Source: Ornithinibacillus caprae (GTDB taxonomy: Bacteria; Bacillota; Bacilli; Bacillales; Amphibacillaceae). Taken from it: 64,000 nt of DNA. The stretch is taken from contig NZ_WOCA01000014.1 of assembly GCF_009728145.1 (NCBI RefSeq), forward strand, positions 1-64,000. The letters are read 5' to 3'. Below are positions 45,895 to 55,133 of the stretch, piece after piece. The notes under the pieces were generated by a model that saw only the letters and a list, made by a program, of their open reading frames with translations, did not search any database and was not told where the DNA came from. The first letter of the stretch is position 1, and each line of letters opens with the position of its first letter. The position numbers were made by a program, and so were the translations under genes.

Positions 45895-46987
45895 AGTTTT
45901 CTATTTCTTGTATAAACAGTAATCGATCATCATCTTCTGTAGGATCTCCCCGACCATCTGTATTATTCGTAATCAGATAGAGTCCGGTTTCTGTTGCTAA
46001 TACATCCCGCACGCGACCAACATCTGAAATAACGGTATCTACTTCCATCGTTTCAAGGTTTAGTTTACGCAATGCTTCTCCCCGTAATGAAGCAAAATAA
46101 AGTTTCCCCTTATAAAAAGCCAGCCCAGATGGTGCCCATGTATCTTCTCCAGCATGAACAACAGGGGTTTCCATCCCATCCTGTTCTTGATCTCCTTGAA
46201 TAATAGGCCAGCCATAATTATTTCCACCTTTAATTCGATTAATTTCATCATGTGCGCTATCTCCATGTTCTGTAGCATACAACTCATTATCTATCCAAGC
46301 TAGTCCTTGCGGGTTACGATGTCCATAGGAAAATACATATGAGTCTTCAAATGGATTATCGCGCGGAATGCTACCATCCAAATTCATACGAAGGATTTTA
46401 CCCGCTAAACTAGTAAGATCTTGTGATAATTCAGGATTTGATGCATCTCCTGTTGTTATATATAGCTTTTGATCAGGTCCTATTTCGATTCTTCCACCTT
46501 GGTGATATTGACCACCAGGAATATGGTCGATAAGTGTTTCCACTTCTTCCCATTGATTATCTAACTCCTTAATTTTCACTACACGCTGATAGAATGCATC
46601 CCCGTCGTGATAGGAGTAATATGCATAAGCTGTACCATTAAAGTCATTTGGAAAAGCTATTCCTAACAAACCAGCTTCTGGTTGATTGGATAGATCCCTT
46701 TCTAATTGGACTGCTTTACGATGTTGTTCACCATCTTTAACCGTTACAATCGCTCCACCACGTTCACTTATATAAAATACATCATCATATAATACAATTT
46801 CCCATGGCTCTTGAAGTTCTGTAGCAATTACATCAAAATCTTCTACTGGTAAGTCTGTTTCTTCTGATGGTTCCTTCTTTTCTTCAGTATCTTCCTCAAG
46901 AACCGAACAGCCTATGATAAAGATACTAAATAAAATTACTAGTATATATCGAATAGTACTAACCACCTTCACATGAAATTTACACAT
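45893..46987 (-). CDS. PQQ-dependent sugar dehydrogenase family lipoprotein
   Basis: Up to 364-aa protein with a signal peptide and lipobox-like FIIGC, then a six-bladed beta-propeller of the glucose/sorbosone dehydrogenase family (GLLGIAFPNDF, GGQYHQGGRIEIGPDQKLYITTGDASN, SYGHRNPQGLAW, ATEHGDSAHDEINRI). The start is unclear: ATG 46987 has no ribosome site and adds a non-signal stretch, whereas ATT 46954 has AAGGTGG 8 nt upstream and begins exactly at a good signal peptide. Substrate and cofactor use are not established in Bacillaceae. Confidence 0.87.
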   Translation of the reverse strand: MCKFHVKVVSTIRYILVILFSIFIIGCSVLEEDTEEKKEPSEETDLPVEDFDVIATELQEPWEIVLYDDVFYISERGGAIVTVKDGEQHRKAVQLERDLSNQPEAGLLGIAFPNDFNGTAYAYYSYHDGDAFYQRVVKIKELDNQWEEVETLIDHIPGGQYHQGGRIEIGPDQKLYITTGDASNPELSQDLTSLAGKILRMNLDGSIPRDNPFEDSYVFSYGHRNPQGLAWIDNELYATEHGDSAHDEINRIKGGNNYGWPIIQGDQEQDGMETPVVHAGEDTWAPSGLAFYKGKLYFASLRGEALRKLNLETMEVDTVISDVGRVRDVLATETGLYLITNNTDGRGDPTEDDDRLLFIQEIEN

Positions 46988-47000
46988 AGTGGAATATAAT

Positions 47001-47039
47001 AAAAGAGTCAGCCCCTTTCTTACTCCGGAGACTGACTCT
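47001..47039 (-). terminator. terminator after typA
   Basis: GAGTCAG ... CTGACTC stem followed by TTTTATT on the minus strand. Confidence 0.7.
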
Positions 47040-47056
47040 CATGAAAGAATATTTAA

Positions 47057-48886
47057 TTAACCAAGTTTCGTACGTTTTGCCGCTTTTTCACGTTCACTCT
47101 TGTTTAATATTTTCTTACGTAAACGAATCGATTCTGGCGTTACTTCACAATACTCATCATCGTTTAAGTATTGAAGTGCCTCCTCTAACGACATATTTCT
47201 TGATTTTCGAATCGTAACGGTTTGATCTTTAGTTGCTGAACGAACATTCGTTAAGTGCTTTTCTTTCGTAATATTAACTGTTAAATCATTATCACGATTA
47301 TGCTCTCCTACGATCATTCCAGCATATACATCTGTGCCAGGCTCCACAAATATAACCCCGCGATCCTCCAACTGCATAATTCCATATGTGGAGGCTTTTC
47401 CGTTTTCTAAGCTTACCAACACACCTTGACGACGGCCACCAACTTGCCCTTTTATCAAAGGCTCATATGCTTCAAATGTGTGATTAATAATACCATATCC
47501 ACGTGTTTGTGACATGAATTCAGTAGAATACCCAATAAGTCCACGAGATGGAACTTTAAATTCTAAACGAACTTGTCCATTTCCGTGATTAACCATATCA
47601 AGCATTTCACCTTTTCGTTCACCAAGTGATTCCATGACTGATCCTGTATACTCTTCTGGTACATCTACTTGTACTCGTTCTACTGGTTCACATGCAACAC
47701 CATCAATTTCTTTTATAATAACTTGAGGTTTGGATAGTTGCAACTCATATCCTTCACGACGCATGTTTTCAATTAAGATGGACAAATGAAGTTCTCCACG
47801 TCCAGATACTACCCAAGCATCTGGTGATTCTGTTGGATCTACACGTAAACTAACATCTGTTTCCAGTTGTTTCATCAAACGTTCTTCGATTTTACGAGAA
47901 GTAATGAATTTACCTTCTTTTCCAGCAAAAGGACTATTATTCACTAAGAAAGTCATTTGCAATGTAGGTTCATCAATTCTTAAAATTGGCAATGCCTCAG
48001 GATGTTCCACCGGGCAAATTGTTTCTCCAACATTAATATCATCTAATCCGGAAATAGCAACAATATCACCAGATACCGCTTCTTCAATTTCCACACGCTT
48101 CAAGCCAAAGAAACCAAATAATTTACTAATTCGGAAAGCCTTTGTTGATCCGTCTTTTTTCATTACTACAACTTGTTGGCCAACTTTAATCGACCCACGA
48201 ACGACACGTCCAATACCAACTCGACCTACATAATCATTGTAATCAAGTAATGTAATTTGGAATTGTAATGGCTCACTACTTGTATCAACTGGTGCAGGGA
48301 TATGATCTAAAATGGTAGTAAATACTGGATCCATCGTTTCTTCCTGCTCTTGGGGCTCGTGTCCAGATGTACCGTTTAATGCCGATGCATAAACTACAGG
48401 GAATTCTAACTGATCATCATCTGCTCCAAGTTCAATAAATAAGTCTAAAACTTCATCAATAACTTCAGATGGTCTAGCATTAGGACGGTCTATTTTATTT
48501 AAAATAACGATTGGTGTTAATTTTTGTTCCAATGCTTTCTTTAACACGAAACGAGTTTGTGGCATCGTTCCTTCATAAGCATCAACCACTAGTGCAACAC
48601 CATCAACCATTTTCATGATACGTTCCACTTCACCGCCAAAATCGGCGTGACCTGGTGTATCTAAAATATTGATTCTTGTATCATTATAGTTAATTGCTGT
48701 ATTTTTAGCTAAAATAGTTATACCACGTTCACGTTCTATATCGTCCGAGTCCATCGCACGCTCATCCACTTGTTCATTCTCACGAAAAGTACCAGAGTAT
48801 TTTAATAACTGGTCAACAAGGGTTGTTTTACCATGGTCTACATGGGCGATTATTGCGATATTACGAATATCTTCTCTTAATTGCAT
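47057..48886 (-). CDS. typA: translational GTPase TypA/BipA
   Basis: 609-aa ribosome-associated GTPase. G1 AHVDHGKTTLVDQ, switch I ERERGITILAKNT, G3 DTPGHADFGGE and G4 NKIDRP are intact, followed by EF-G-like domains and the TypA C-terminal region (GGRRQGVLVSLENGKAS). ATG 48886 has GAGGAG 9 nt upstream; an earlier in-frame ATG at 48931 has none. Involved in ribosome assembly and cold or stress growth. Ordinary location-independent housekeeping gene. Confidence 0.95.
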   Translation of the reverse strand: MQLREDIRNIAIIAHVDHGKTTLVDQLLKYSGTFRENEQVDERAMDSDDIERERGITILAKNTAINYNDTRINILDTPGHADFGGEVERIMKMVDGVALVVDAYEGTMPQTRFVLKKALEQKLTPIVILNKIDRPNARPSEVIDEVLDLFIELGADDDQLEFPVVYASALNGTSGHEPQEQEETMDPVFTTILDHIPAPVDTSSEPLQFQITLLDYNDYVGRVGIGRVVRGSIKVGQQVVVMKKDGSTKAFRISKLFGFFGLKRVEIEEAVSGDIVAISGLDDINVGETICPVEHPEALPILRIDEPTLQMTFLVNNSPFAGKEGKFITSRKIEERLMKQLETDVSLRVDPTESPDAWVVSGRGELHLSILIENMRREGYELQLSKPQVIIKEIDGVACEPVERVQVDVPEEYTGSVMESLGERKGEMLDMVNHGNGQVRLEFKVPSRGLIGYSTEFMSQTRGYGIINHTFEAYEPLIKGQVGGRRQGVLVSLENGKASTYGIMQLEDRGVIFVEPGTDVYAGMIVGEHNRDNDLTVNITKEKHLTNVRSATKDQTVTIRKSRNMSLEEALQYLNDDEYCEVTPESIRLRKKILNKSEREKAAKRTKLG

Positions 48887-48972
48887 AAAAGTACGCTCCT
48901 CTTTCATCACGAAATGGTTCAAACCATACAATTATATCATATACTTTTAAAACTGTCTTATATATTTCAATT

Positions 48973-50307
48973 TTATACATATAATTGTATCGTAAACTTC
49001 GCTCCACCAAGCTGAGACTTACCAACTTCAATCTTCCCACCTGATTGCTCAACAATTGCTCGAGCAATCGCTAATCCTAAACCTGTTTCTCCATTCTTAC
49101 CTTTCACAAAACGATGAAAAATATGTGGGATTAAATCATCTGCAATCCCTTCACCATCATCTTCTATTATGATATTGGCTGTTTGTTTCGATGGACTAGT
49201 GACCGTAATATGCAATTGTGATTTAGCATGACGAATTCCATTAAAGCTCAAATTTAATAATGCTTGTAACATTTTTTCCTCATCGACAAGTAACGTTATA
49301 TCTTCTACGTCATTATGTTTAATTTGTAACTCATTTTCATTTGCCACCGGTAAAATTCGATCAATAATTTCCTCAATAAGAACTTTAGCGCTAACTTTTG
49401 TAGGATTGTAAACAGACTGCTCACTTTCTAACTTAGCAAGTAATATCATCTCATTTATTATTTTCTTCAATCTGTTTACTTCTTTCACCATAACCTCTAA
49501 ACCTTTTTCTTCGTCCTTTTCATCAAAAATATGATCTTTTATCCCTTCTGCATATCCTTGAATTGTCATTAGTGGCGTTTTTAATTCATGACTTGCATTT
49601 TGAAAAAATGTCTGTTGCGAATTTATATATCGCTGTAATTCATTTGCCATATCATAGACACTTTGTGCAACTTCTTTTATTTCACCTGTTGCTTTAATTG
49701 GTTCAATCTCTTCGAATTTCCGTTTTTCAATTTTCTTTAATTGTTGCTTCAAACGAGTAAGTGGCGTGACTAGTTTATTGGTTAAGAAATAACTAAGTGA
49801 AACGATAACTAATGAACCTACAAGAAATACAATTAACATACGTTGGATAAAATTTTGCTGTACATTTTGAATGTCTCGCAATGGGGTTAAAAGGATCAGT
49901 TCCATTCCTAACGTTTCTGGATAGAAAAGAATCCGTGATGTTACAAACTTATCATTCCCATACTCCCAAAGATCTTCAGTAGTATCTGAAAAATCATTAT
50001 TCATAAAAAAACCATTAACAACTTCATTAGACATTGTTGACAAAAGGACTTTATTTTGCCTGCGATCATATAAGAACAACTGGAGATCCTGATCCTGTAA
50101 GAAATCATTAAATTGTTGAACATCCTCTTGAGTTCTGTACGTCTCATTCAGCACATTTACAATAATTTCGCCTTTTTGCTCTAGTTGTCTTCGTTCATCC
50201 TCAATTAATAAATCTAAAATTAGTGAGTAAATGACATAGCCTGTTACTGCCATAATAACAATTAGTAAAGCAGTAAAAGCTGCATTTAACTGATATTGAA
50301 GTTTCAT
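48973..50307 (-). CDS. cssS: sensor histidine kinase CssS (secretion stress)
   Basis: 444-aa kinase with two transmembrane helices (about 8-30, 155-178) around an extracytoplasmic domain, HAMP, HisKA (NASHELKTPLMTIQGYAEG) and HATPase (LNLSFNGIRHA, EDDGEGI, GETGLGLAI). Assigned to CssS because its regulator matches CssR and the next gene, transcribed divergently, is htrA, the known CssRS target. It would sense misfolded exported proteins. Confidence 0.83.
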   Translation of the reverse strand: MKLQYQLNAAFTALLIVIMAVTGYVIYSLILDLLIEDERRQLEQKGEIIVNVLNETYRTQEDVQQFNDFLQDQDLQLFLYDRRQNKVLLSTMSNEVVNGFFMNNDFSDTTEDLWEYGNDKFVTSRILFYPETLGMELILLTPLRDIQNVQQNFIQRMLIVFLVGSLVIVSLSYFLTNKLVTPLTRLKQQLKKIEKRKFEEIEPIKATGEIKEVAQSVYDMANELQRYINSQQTFFQNASHELKTPLMTIQGYAEGIKDHIFDEKDEEKGLEVMVKEVNRLKKIINEMILLAKLESEQSVYNPTKVSAKVLIEEIIDRILPVANENELQIKHNDVEDITLLVDEEKMLQALLNLSFNGIRHAKSQLHITVTSPSKQTANIIIEDDGEGIADDLIPHIFHRFVKGKNGETGLGLAIARAIVEQSGGKIEVGKSQLGGAKFTIQLYV

Positions 50308-50312
50308 ACTAA

Positions 50313-50996
50313 TTATTCCTCATTAAATCGCAGTCGATAACCATATCCCCATACCGTTTCAAGTGGCATTTCTGCGAATTTTTTTCGAATTCGTTTTACT
50401 AAATCATCTACAGCTCGATCACTACCAAAGTAGTCCTCTCCCCATACTTTCACTAATAATTCTTCTCGTGAAAAAGCACGATTTACATTTTCTGCAAACA
50501 AAAGAATCATATCAAATTCCTTTGTTGTCACATCTTGTTCCATACCATCCCAAAATAATCGCCGGTCATTTTTGTAAATTACTAATGGACCAACCTTTAC
50601 TTTTTCTTGATCTTCGTGAGGTGTAATAGAAGGTGTTGTTCGCTTAAATAATCGTTTAACACGAGCAACTAATTCCCTTGGACTGAAAGGTTTGGTTAAG
50701 TAATCATCCCCACCCAATTCAAGACCTAATATTTTATCAATCTCTTCATCTTTAGCAGAAATGATGATAATTGGTACATTACTTTCATTACGAATTTTCT
50801 TGCAGAACTCATATCCATCCATACCAGGAAGCATAATATCTAATATCCACATATCTGGTGGGTTTTCCGACCAAAGCTGTAAGCCTTCTTCTGCCGAGTT
50901 AAGAATGGTTACTTCAAAACCTTCCTTTTTTAAAAAAGCAGAAACGATATTTTGGATATTTGGATCATCTTCCACAATGCCAATATGATAATTCAT
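50313..50996 (-). CDS. cssR: response regulator CssR (secretion stress)
   Basis: 227-aa OmpR-family regulator with phosphoacceptor Asp53 (WILDIMLPGMDGY) and a winged helix (REELLVKVWGEDYFGSDRAVDD). Long stretches agree with B. subtilis CssR as I remember it, and it is 5 nt upstream of cssS. Divergent from htrA with a shared 163-bp control region. Confidence 0.85.
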   Translation of the reverse strand: MNYHIGIVEDDPNIQNIVSAFLKKEGFEVTILNSAEEGLQLWSENPPDMWILDIMLPGMDGYEFCKKIRNESNVPIIIISAKDEEIDKILGLELGGDDYLTKPFSPRELVARVKRLFKRTTPSITPHEDQEKVKVGPLVIYKNDRRLFWDGMEQDVTTKEFDMILLFAENVNRAFSREELLVKVWGEDYFGSDRAVDDLVKRIRKKFAEMPLETVWGYGYRLRFNEE

Positions 50997-51159
50997 ACTT
51001 GCACCTCACTCTCTACTAACATGTTAATTTTATTTTTACACAACTATTGATAATTGGACAATAATTTAGCTGTTTTACACATTTATTCCACAAAATTTCC
51101 AAAGGTATCACAATATCGCTGGTTATACTAAAACTAACACGTATGAAAGGGTGAATATC

Positions 51160-52437
51160 ATGGAGCATGATGAAAATAAACCGATGGAAGAAAATCAAAT
51201 AGACCCTACACACATAGAAGAGAAGACAGATGACCCAGGTCATAGTCAGGCAATAACATCTTCAAGTCAACCAAAGAAGAAAAGGACTTCTTCATACAAT
51301 AATATATTCTCAGGTATAGTAGGGGGGATTATTTCAGCAGTAACAGTGGCTATCCTATTTACTAATAATATTGTTCCAACCGATGCAGATAATGATCCAA
51401 ATTCACTACCACTAGAGGAACAGAATGATCCGGAAATCGTAGCAACCATGTCCGTTGATAATGAAGAAATTGTTTCCTCAAATATTGAAGAGGTATCAGA
51501 AGCAGTAGTTGGTGTAATTAATTTAAGACGACAAAGTATCTGGACATCAAATGAAGAAGCTGGAGCAGGCTCCGGTATTATCTATAAAAAACAAGATGGC
51601 AAAGCCTATATTGTTACTAACCAACATGTTGTCGATGGAGCTGAAGAAGTTGAAGTAGTTTTAACGAGTGAAGAACGATTATCTGCAAAGGTATTAGGAA
51701 CAGACGAATTAACTGATTTAGCAATATTAGAGGTGGATGGTAGCCAAATTAACAAAGTAGCCAATTTAGGTTCCTCTGAAGAAATAAAAATTGGTGAAAC
51801 AGTTCTAGCTATCGGAAATCCACTTGGTATGGAGTTTGCTAACTCACTTACAAAAGGAATCATTAGTGGCAAAGACCGTTCCGTTAGTGTTGATACTAAT
51901 GGTGACGGTGCTGCAGATTGGATAACGGAGGTTATCCAAACTGATGCTGCTATCAATCCTGGTAATAGTGGTGGGGCATTAGTCGATGCTGAAGGAAACG
52001 TCATTGGAATTAATTCCATGAAGGTTGCTAGAAATGAGGTTGAAGGAATCGGATTTGCAATACCCATTGATGCTGCTTTACCAATAATGGAACAACTAGA
52101 AACAAATGGTGAAGTTACTCGACCGTTTATCGGAATTAGTACTACTACATTGAATCAGGTACCACCACAATATCGACATAATATTGTTCTACCTGAAGAA
52201 ATAGAAGAAGGCATGGTTATTGCGGATGTAGAGACTGGTTCACCTGCAGATCAAGCGGGGCTACAACAATTTGATGTTATTACGAAAATTAATGATAAAG
52301 AAGTCACTTCTATTCTTGAATTACGAAAATATATGTATTCCCAAACAACTATTGGTGATACGGTCACATTAGAGATATACAGAAATGGTGAGAAACATGA
52401 TATCGAGTTAAAGCTAACAGAAAGAGAATCCATTTAG
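51160..52437 (+). CDS. htrA: HtrA-type serine protease (membrane-anchored, PDZ)
   Basis: 425-aa DegP/HtrA protease: acidic cytoplasmic N-terminus, one transmembrane anchor (about 49-70), trypsin-like domain with His156 (VTNQHVVDG), Asp186 (LTDLAILEV) and Ser270 (NPGNSGGAL), and one C-terminal PDZ domain (residues about 330-420). ATG 51160 with AAGGG 8 nt upstream; the frame's GTG at 51151 is less well placed. Quality-control protease at the membrane-wall interface, expected to be induced by CssRS. Confidence 0.93.
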   Translation: MEHDENKPMEENQIDPTHIEEKTDDPGHSQAITSSSQPKKKRTSSYNNIFSGIVGGIISAVTVAILFTNNIVPTDADNDPNSLPLEEQNDPEIVATMSVDNEEIVSSNIEEVSEAVVGVINLRRQSIWTSNEEAGAGSGIIYKKQDGKAYIVTNQHVVDGAEEVEVVLTSEERLSAKVLGTDELTDLAILEVDGSQINKVANLGSSEEIKIGETVLAIGNPLGMEFANSLTKGIISGKDRSVSVDTNGDGAADWITEVIQTDAAINPGNSGGALVDAEGNVIGINSMKVARNEVEGIGFAIPIDAALPIMEQLETNGEVTRPFIGISTTTLNQVPPQYRHNIVLPEEIEEGMVIADVETGSPADQAGLQQFDVITKINDKEVTSILELRKYMYSQTTIGDTVTLEIYRNGEKHDIELKLTERESI

Positions 52438-52462
52438 GAAGGGAGGACTCCCTTCTTTTTTT
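52438..52462 (+). terminator. terminator after htrA
   Basis: GAAGGGAG-GACT-CCCTTC stem immediately past the stop codon with seven T. Confidence 0.8.
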
Positions 52463-52594
52463 ACGAGATTTTTGATTGTTGCTTTTTTGGAAGAATGTAC
52501 TCTAACTTTTAGTTGGATTTATTTTCTTTCGTACTCCCAAACCTAATAATAAAAAGCCTTCTCTCTAACTCACCCTGTTTGCTTGATCATACAG

Positions 52595-52629
52595 AAAAAG
52601 AATCCTTTCGAATGGAAAGGATTCTTTTT
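52595..52629. terminator. bidirectional terminator after yteA
   Basis: Perfect 15-bp stem AAAAAGAATCCTTTC / GAAAGGATTCTTTTT; it serves yteA on minus and back-stops htrA on plus. Confidence 0.8.
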
Positions 52630-52639
52630 TGCTATCAAT

Positions 52640-53329
52640 TTATTCTGTTTCACCAAACTCTTCATCATATTCTTCTTCATACTTATTATGATTTGGTGTA
52701 ACACCAGTAAAATTTCCGTGTTCATCTGCTGCTAAAAATTCTTCAATATTTTCAGCACTACTTACAATCTCATCAGCATTTGGATACATTTCATTGTATT
52801 GATCCTGATCACCATAGAAGTCAGCCGCCGTTTCTGATGTACCATATTGGCTCACCTCTTGATAAGCATCTTCTGCATCATACCCAACTTGTTCCTCTTG
52901 CGTAACTTCGTCAGGATTAATATTAGGACTAAAAACTCCTTCTTCAACAGGTCGATTGCTCTCAAAGGTATCATCATTAGCATGCTCTACACATCGGTCT
53001 GCTGTAGGTACTGCTTCCAACCGTTCAACAGGAATATCCGCCCCACACTTGCTACAAATCCCATATGTTCCTTCTTCGATCGCATGTAGTGCTTTGTTTA
53101 TTTCTTCAAGTTCTTGTTCAGCATGTTCATTTAAAGCCACATCTTTTTCTCTTTCGTATAATTCCGTACCTAAATCTGCTGGATGGTTATCATAATTGGA
53201 CAGTTCACTCATCGATTCCTTCACCAATTCAAAATCTAATCCAAAATGATCCTGAACATGATTGATTAATTCATTTTGCCGAGCTAACAATGCTTGTTTA
53301 AATTGACTCAATTGTTCCCTTGAAATCAT
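52640..53329 (-). CDS. YteA-type protein (DksA/TraR-like, sporulation-associated family)
   Basis: 229-aa acidic protein. An N-terminal coiled-coil-like segment with a conserved DNHPADLGTELYEREKD motif is followed by a DksA/TraR-type finger reduced to GICSKCGADIPVERLEA plus RCVEH. The C-terminal 100 residues are Asp/Glu/Asn-rich and typical of the bacillar YteA family. Role unknown; B. subtilis YteA is also uncharacterised. Confidence 0.85.
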   Translation of the reverse strand: MISREQLSQFKQALLARQNELINHVQDHFGLDFELVKESMSELSNYDNHPADLGTELYEREKDVALNEHAEQELEEINKALHAIEEGTYGICSKCGADIPVERLEAVPTADRCVEHANDDTFESNRPVEEGVFSPNINPDEVTQEEQVGYDAEDAYQEVSQYGTSETAADFYGDQDQYNEMYPNADEIVSSAENIEEFLAADEHGNFTGVTPNHNKYEEEYDEEFGETE

Positions 53330-53422
53330 ATCAATTAGCCTCCCTTAAAAACAAACTACCGTAAATGCATGATTGAAAAAGGTTGCTAATTATACTATGT
53401 GTAAAAGCACTGTTATGATTCT

Positions 53423-53872
53423 CTATTTTCGTATTCGAAGCATGTCAATATGTGGAATATCATCCTCTAAATATTCCTCTGAAATTTGTTCAAAACCTAA
53501 AGAACCATAAAATTCCCTCAAGTAAACTTGGGCTTGGATTTTAATTTTATCTGTTCCCCATTCATTCGAAATATAGTCAATTGCTTTGAGCATCAATTCT
53601 TTTGCATATCCATTGCCGCGAAATTTTTTAACTACCATAACTCGTCCAATGGAAGCAGCATTCTTGTATTTCAATCCTTTTGGTAACAAACGAACAATAG
53701 CTGCAATTTCATTATTCACCTTTAAGTAGTAATGAAGTGATTGCTGATCATAATTATCTAATTCAGGATAAGGACAATTCTGTTCAACCACAAATACATC
53801 TATCCGTGCCTTTAGCAGTTCATATAATTCATCATTAGGTAATTCATTGAATTCTTTTATGTTCCATTCCAT
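53423..53872 (-). CDS. GNAT N-acetyltransferase (ElaA-like)
   Basis: 149-aa acetyltransferase. The N-terminal LYELLKARIDVFVVEQNCPYPELD is the ElaA signature, and the acetyl-CoA loop is KKFRGNGYAKELM. ATG 53872 with AAGGGAG 8 nt upstream. Substrate unknown. Confidence 0.88.
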   Translation of the reverse strand: MEWNIKEFNELPNDELYELLKARIDVFVVEQNCPYPELDNYDQQSLHYYLKVNNEIAAIVRLLPKGLKYKNAASIGRVMVVKKFRGNGYAKELMLKAIDYISNEWGTDKIKIQAQVYLREFYGSLGFEQISEEYLEDDIPHIDMLRIRK

Positions 53873-53952
53873 CTTACTCACTCCCTTGAAGGATATTATA
53901 TAACGAATGTCGAAATAAATTATAGTGATTTATTTTCATGGAGGGATCGTAT

Positions 53953-54828
53953 ATGTTAACAAAACAATCAAAAATAGGCTTTATCGGGACTGGCGTAATG
54001 GGTAAGAGTATGGTTAAAAACTTACAGGCAGCTGGATACACGGTCCATATATACACACGAACAAAGTCTAAAGCATTAGATCTGATAAAGAATGGAACAA
54101 TATGGAAAGACTCAGTAGCTGAAGTAGCAAAAGACTCAGATGTTATTATTACAATCGTCGGCTACCCAACTGATGTTGAAGAAATATATTTTGGAGCCAA
54201 CGGTATATTAGAACATGCAAAAAAAGGATCATTTGTTGTTGATATGACAACTTCTAAACCATCCTTGGCTATTGATATTTACAAACAAGCTAAATCTAAA
54301 GGCATCTTCGCTCTGGATGCTCCTGTATCCGGTGGTGATATCGGTGCCAAAAGTGGTAAGCTAGCTATTATGGTAGGCGGGGATCAATCTGCATTTAATA
54401 CTTTATTACCTGTTTTTAATGTCCTTGGTGAAAATATTATTTTACAAGGGTCAGCCGGAGCCGGTCAGCATACAAAACTAAGTAACCAAATTACAATTGC
54501 CTCCAATATGATTGGCGTTTGTGAAGCCATTATGTATGCAAAAAAAGCTGGACTTAATCCAGAACGGGTACTTGAGAGTATAACAACAGGAGCAGCAGGT
54601 AGTTTCTCTTTATCAAAGCTTGGTCCTCGTATGATTCAAGGTGATTTTACACCAGGATTTTATGTAAAACATTTTATTAAGGACATGACCATAGCCCTGG
54701 AATCAGCGCAAGAAATGGGATTATCTACACCTGGACTATCCCTTTCCCTTGAACTGTATAAGGAATTAGCAGATAAAGGGGAAGAAGATAGCGGAACTCA
54801 AGCACTAATTAAGCTGTTCGAGAATTAA
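53953..54828 (+). CDS. NAD(P)-dependent beta-hydroxyacid dehydrogenase (YkwC-like)
   Basis: 291-aa reductase of the 3-hydroxyisobutyrate dehydrogenase family. Rossmann motif GFIGTGVMGKSMV, substrate motif DAPVSGGDIGAKSG and catalytic lysine in GQHTKLSNQI are intact. Close to B. subtilis YkwC by recalled sequence. ATG 53953 has GGAGG 8 nt upstream; the earlier ATG (53938) overlaps it. Its stop overlaps the convergent neighbour by 4 nt. Confidence 0.9.
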   Translation: MLTKQSKIGFIGTGVMGKSMVKNLQAAGYTVHIYTRTKSKALDLIKNGTIWKDSVAEVAKDSDVIITIVGYPTDVEEIYFGANGILEHAKKGSFVVDMTTSKPSLAIDIYKQAKSKGIFALDAPVSGGDIGAKSGKLAIMVGGDQSAFNTLLPVFNVLGENIILQGSAGAGQHTKLSNQITIASNMIGVCEAIMYAKKAGLNPERVLESITTGAAGSFSLSKLGPRMIQGDFTPGFYVKHFIKDMTIALESAQEMGLSTPGLSLSLELYKELADKGEEDSGTQALIKLFEN

Positions 54829-55133
54829 TTACACTTATCTATTTCATGCTGAACAAGGAAAGCTAAATCATCGTTCCCAAAAAGCTGCAAGACATTTAAT
54901 ACCGTTTGATCAGGAATTTCTTCAGATTCTTTTTTGGGAACGGTTAATTCCATCGCATCCACTAATGCTTGATTTTTCATCTGAGATGGATACGCTTCTT
55001 CATATAATTTCACTGGATCAATATTATTGTTAATACACCACTGTGCATAAACTAAAATCATTATTTTCTCATCACTTTTATAACTTTCAATTACTCGTTG
55101 TTCCATCTCTTTTTTATCCAAATTAATCCCCAA
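54825..55133 (-). CDS. conserved hypothetical protein
   Basis: Up to 102-aa soluble acidic protein, not recognised. A helical N-terminal half (VIESYKSDEKIMILVYAQWCINNNID trimmed) carries YAQWCIN and LYEEAYP motifs; no transmembrane segment. Possible starts are TTG 55133 (inside the methyltransferase gene), TTG 55121 (1 nt after its stop, GGGG 6 nt upstream) and ATG 55106. It is cotranscribed with the methyltransferase. Confidence 0.7.
   Translation of the reverse strand: MGINLDKKEMEQRVIESYKSDEKIMILVYAQWCINNNIDPVKLYEEAYPSQMKNQALVDAMELTVPKKESEEIPDQTVLNVLQLFGNDDLAFLVQHEIDKCN

Noticed and set aside
51606-52067. 153-codon minus-strand frame inside htrA
   Set aside because: Shadow frame opposite the protease domain with its intact catalytic triad.
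52640-53329. Degenerate zinc finger in the YteA-type protein as a sign of decay
   Set aside because: The reduced CxxC...C-H finger is, as I recall, shared by the bacillar YteA family, so it is normal.
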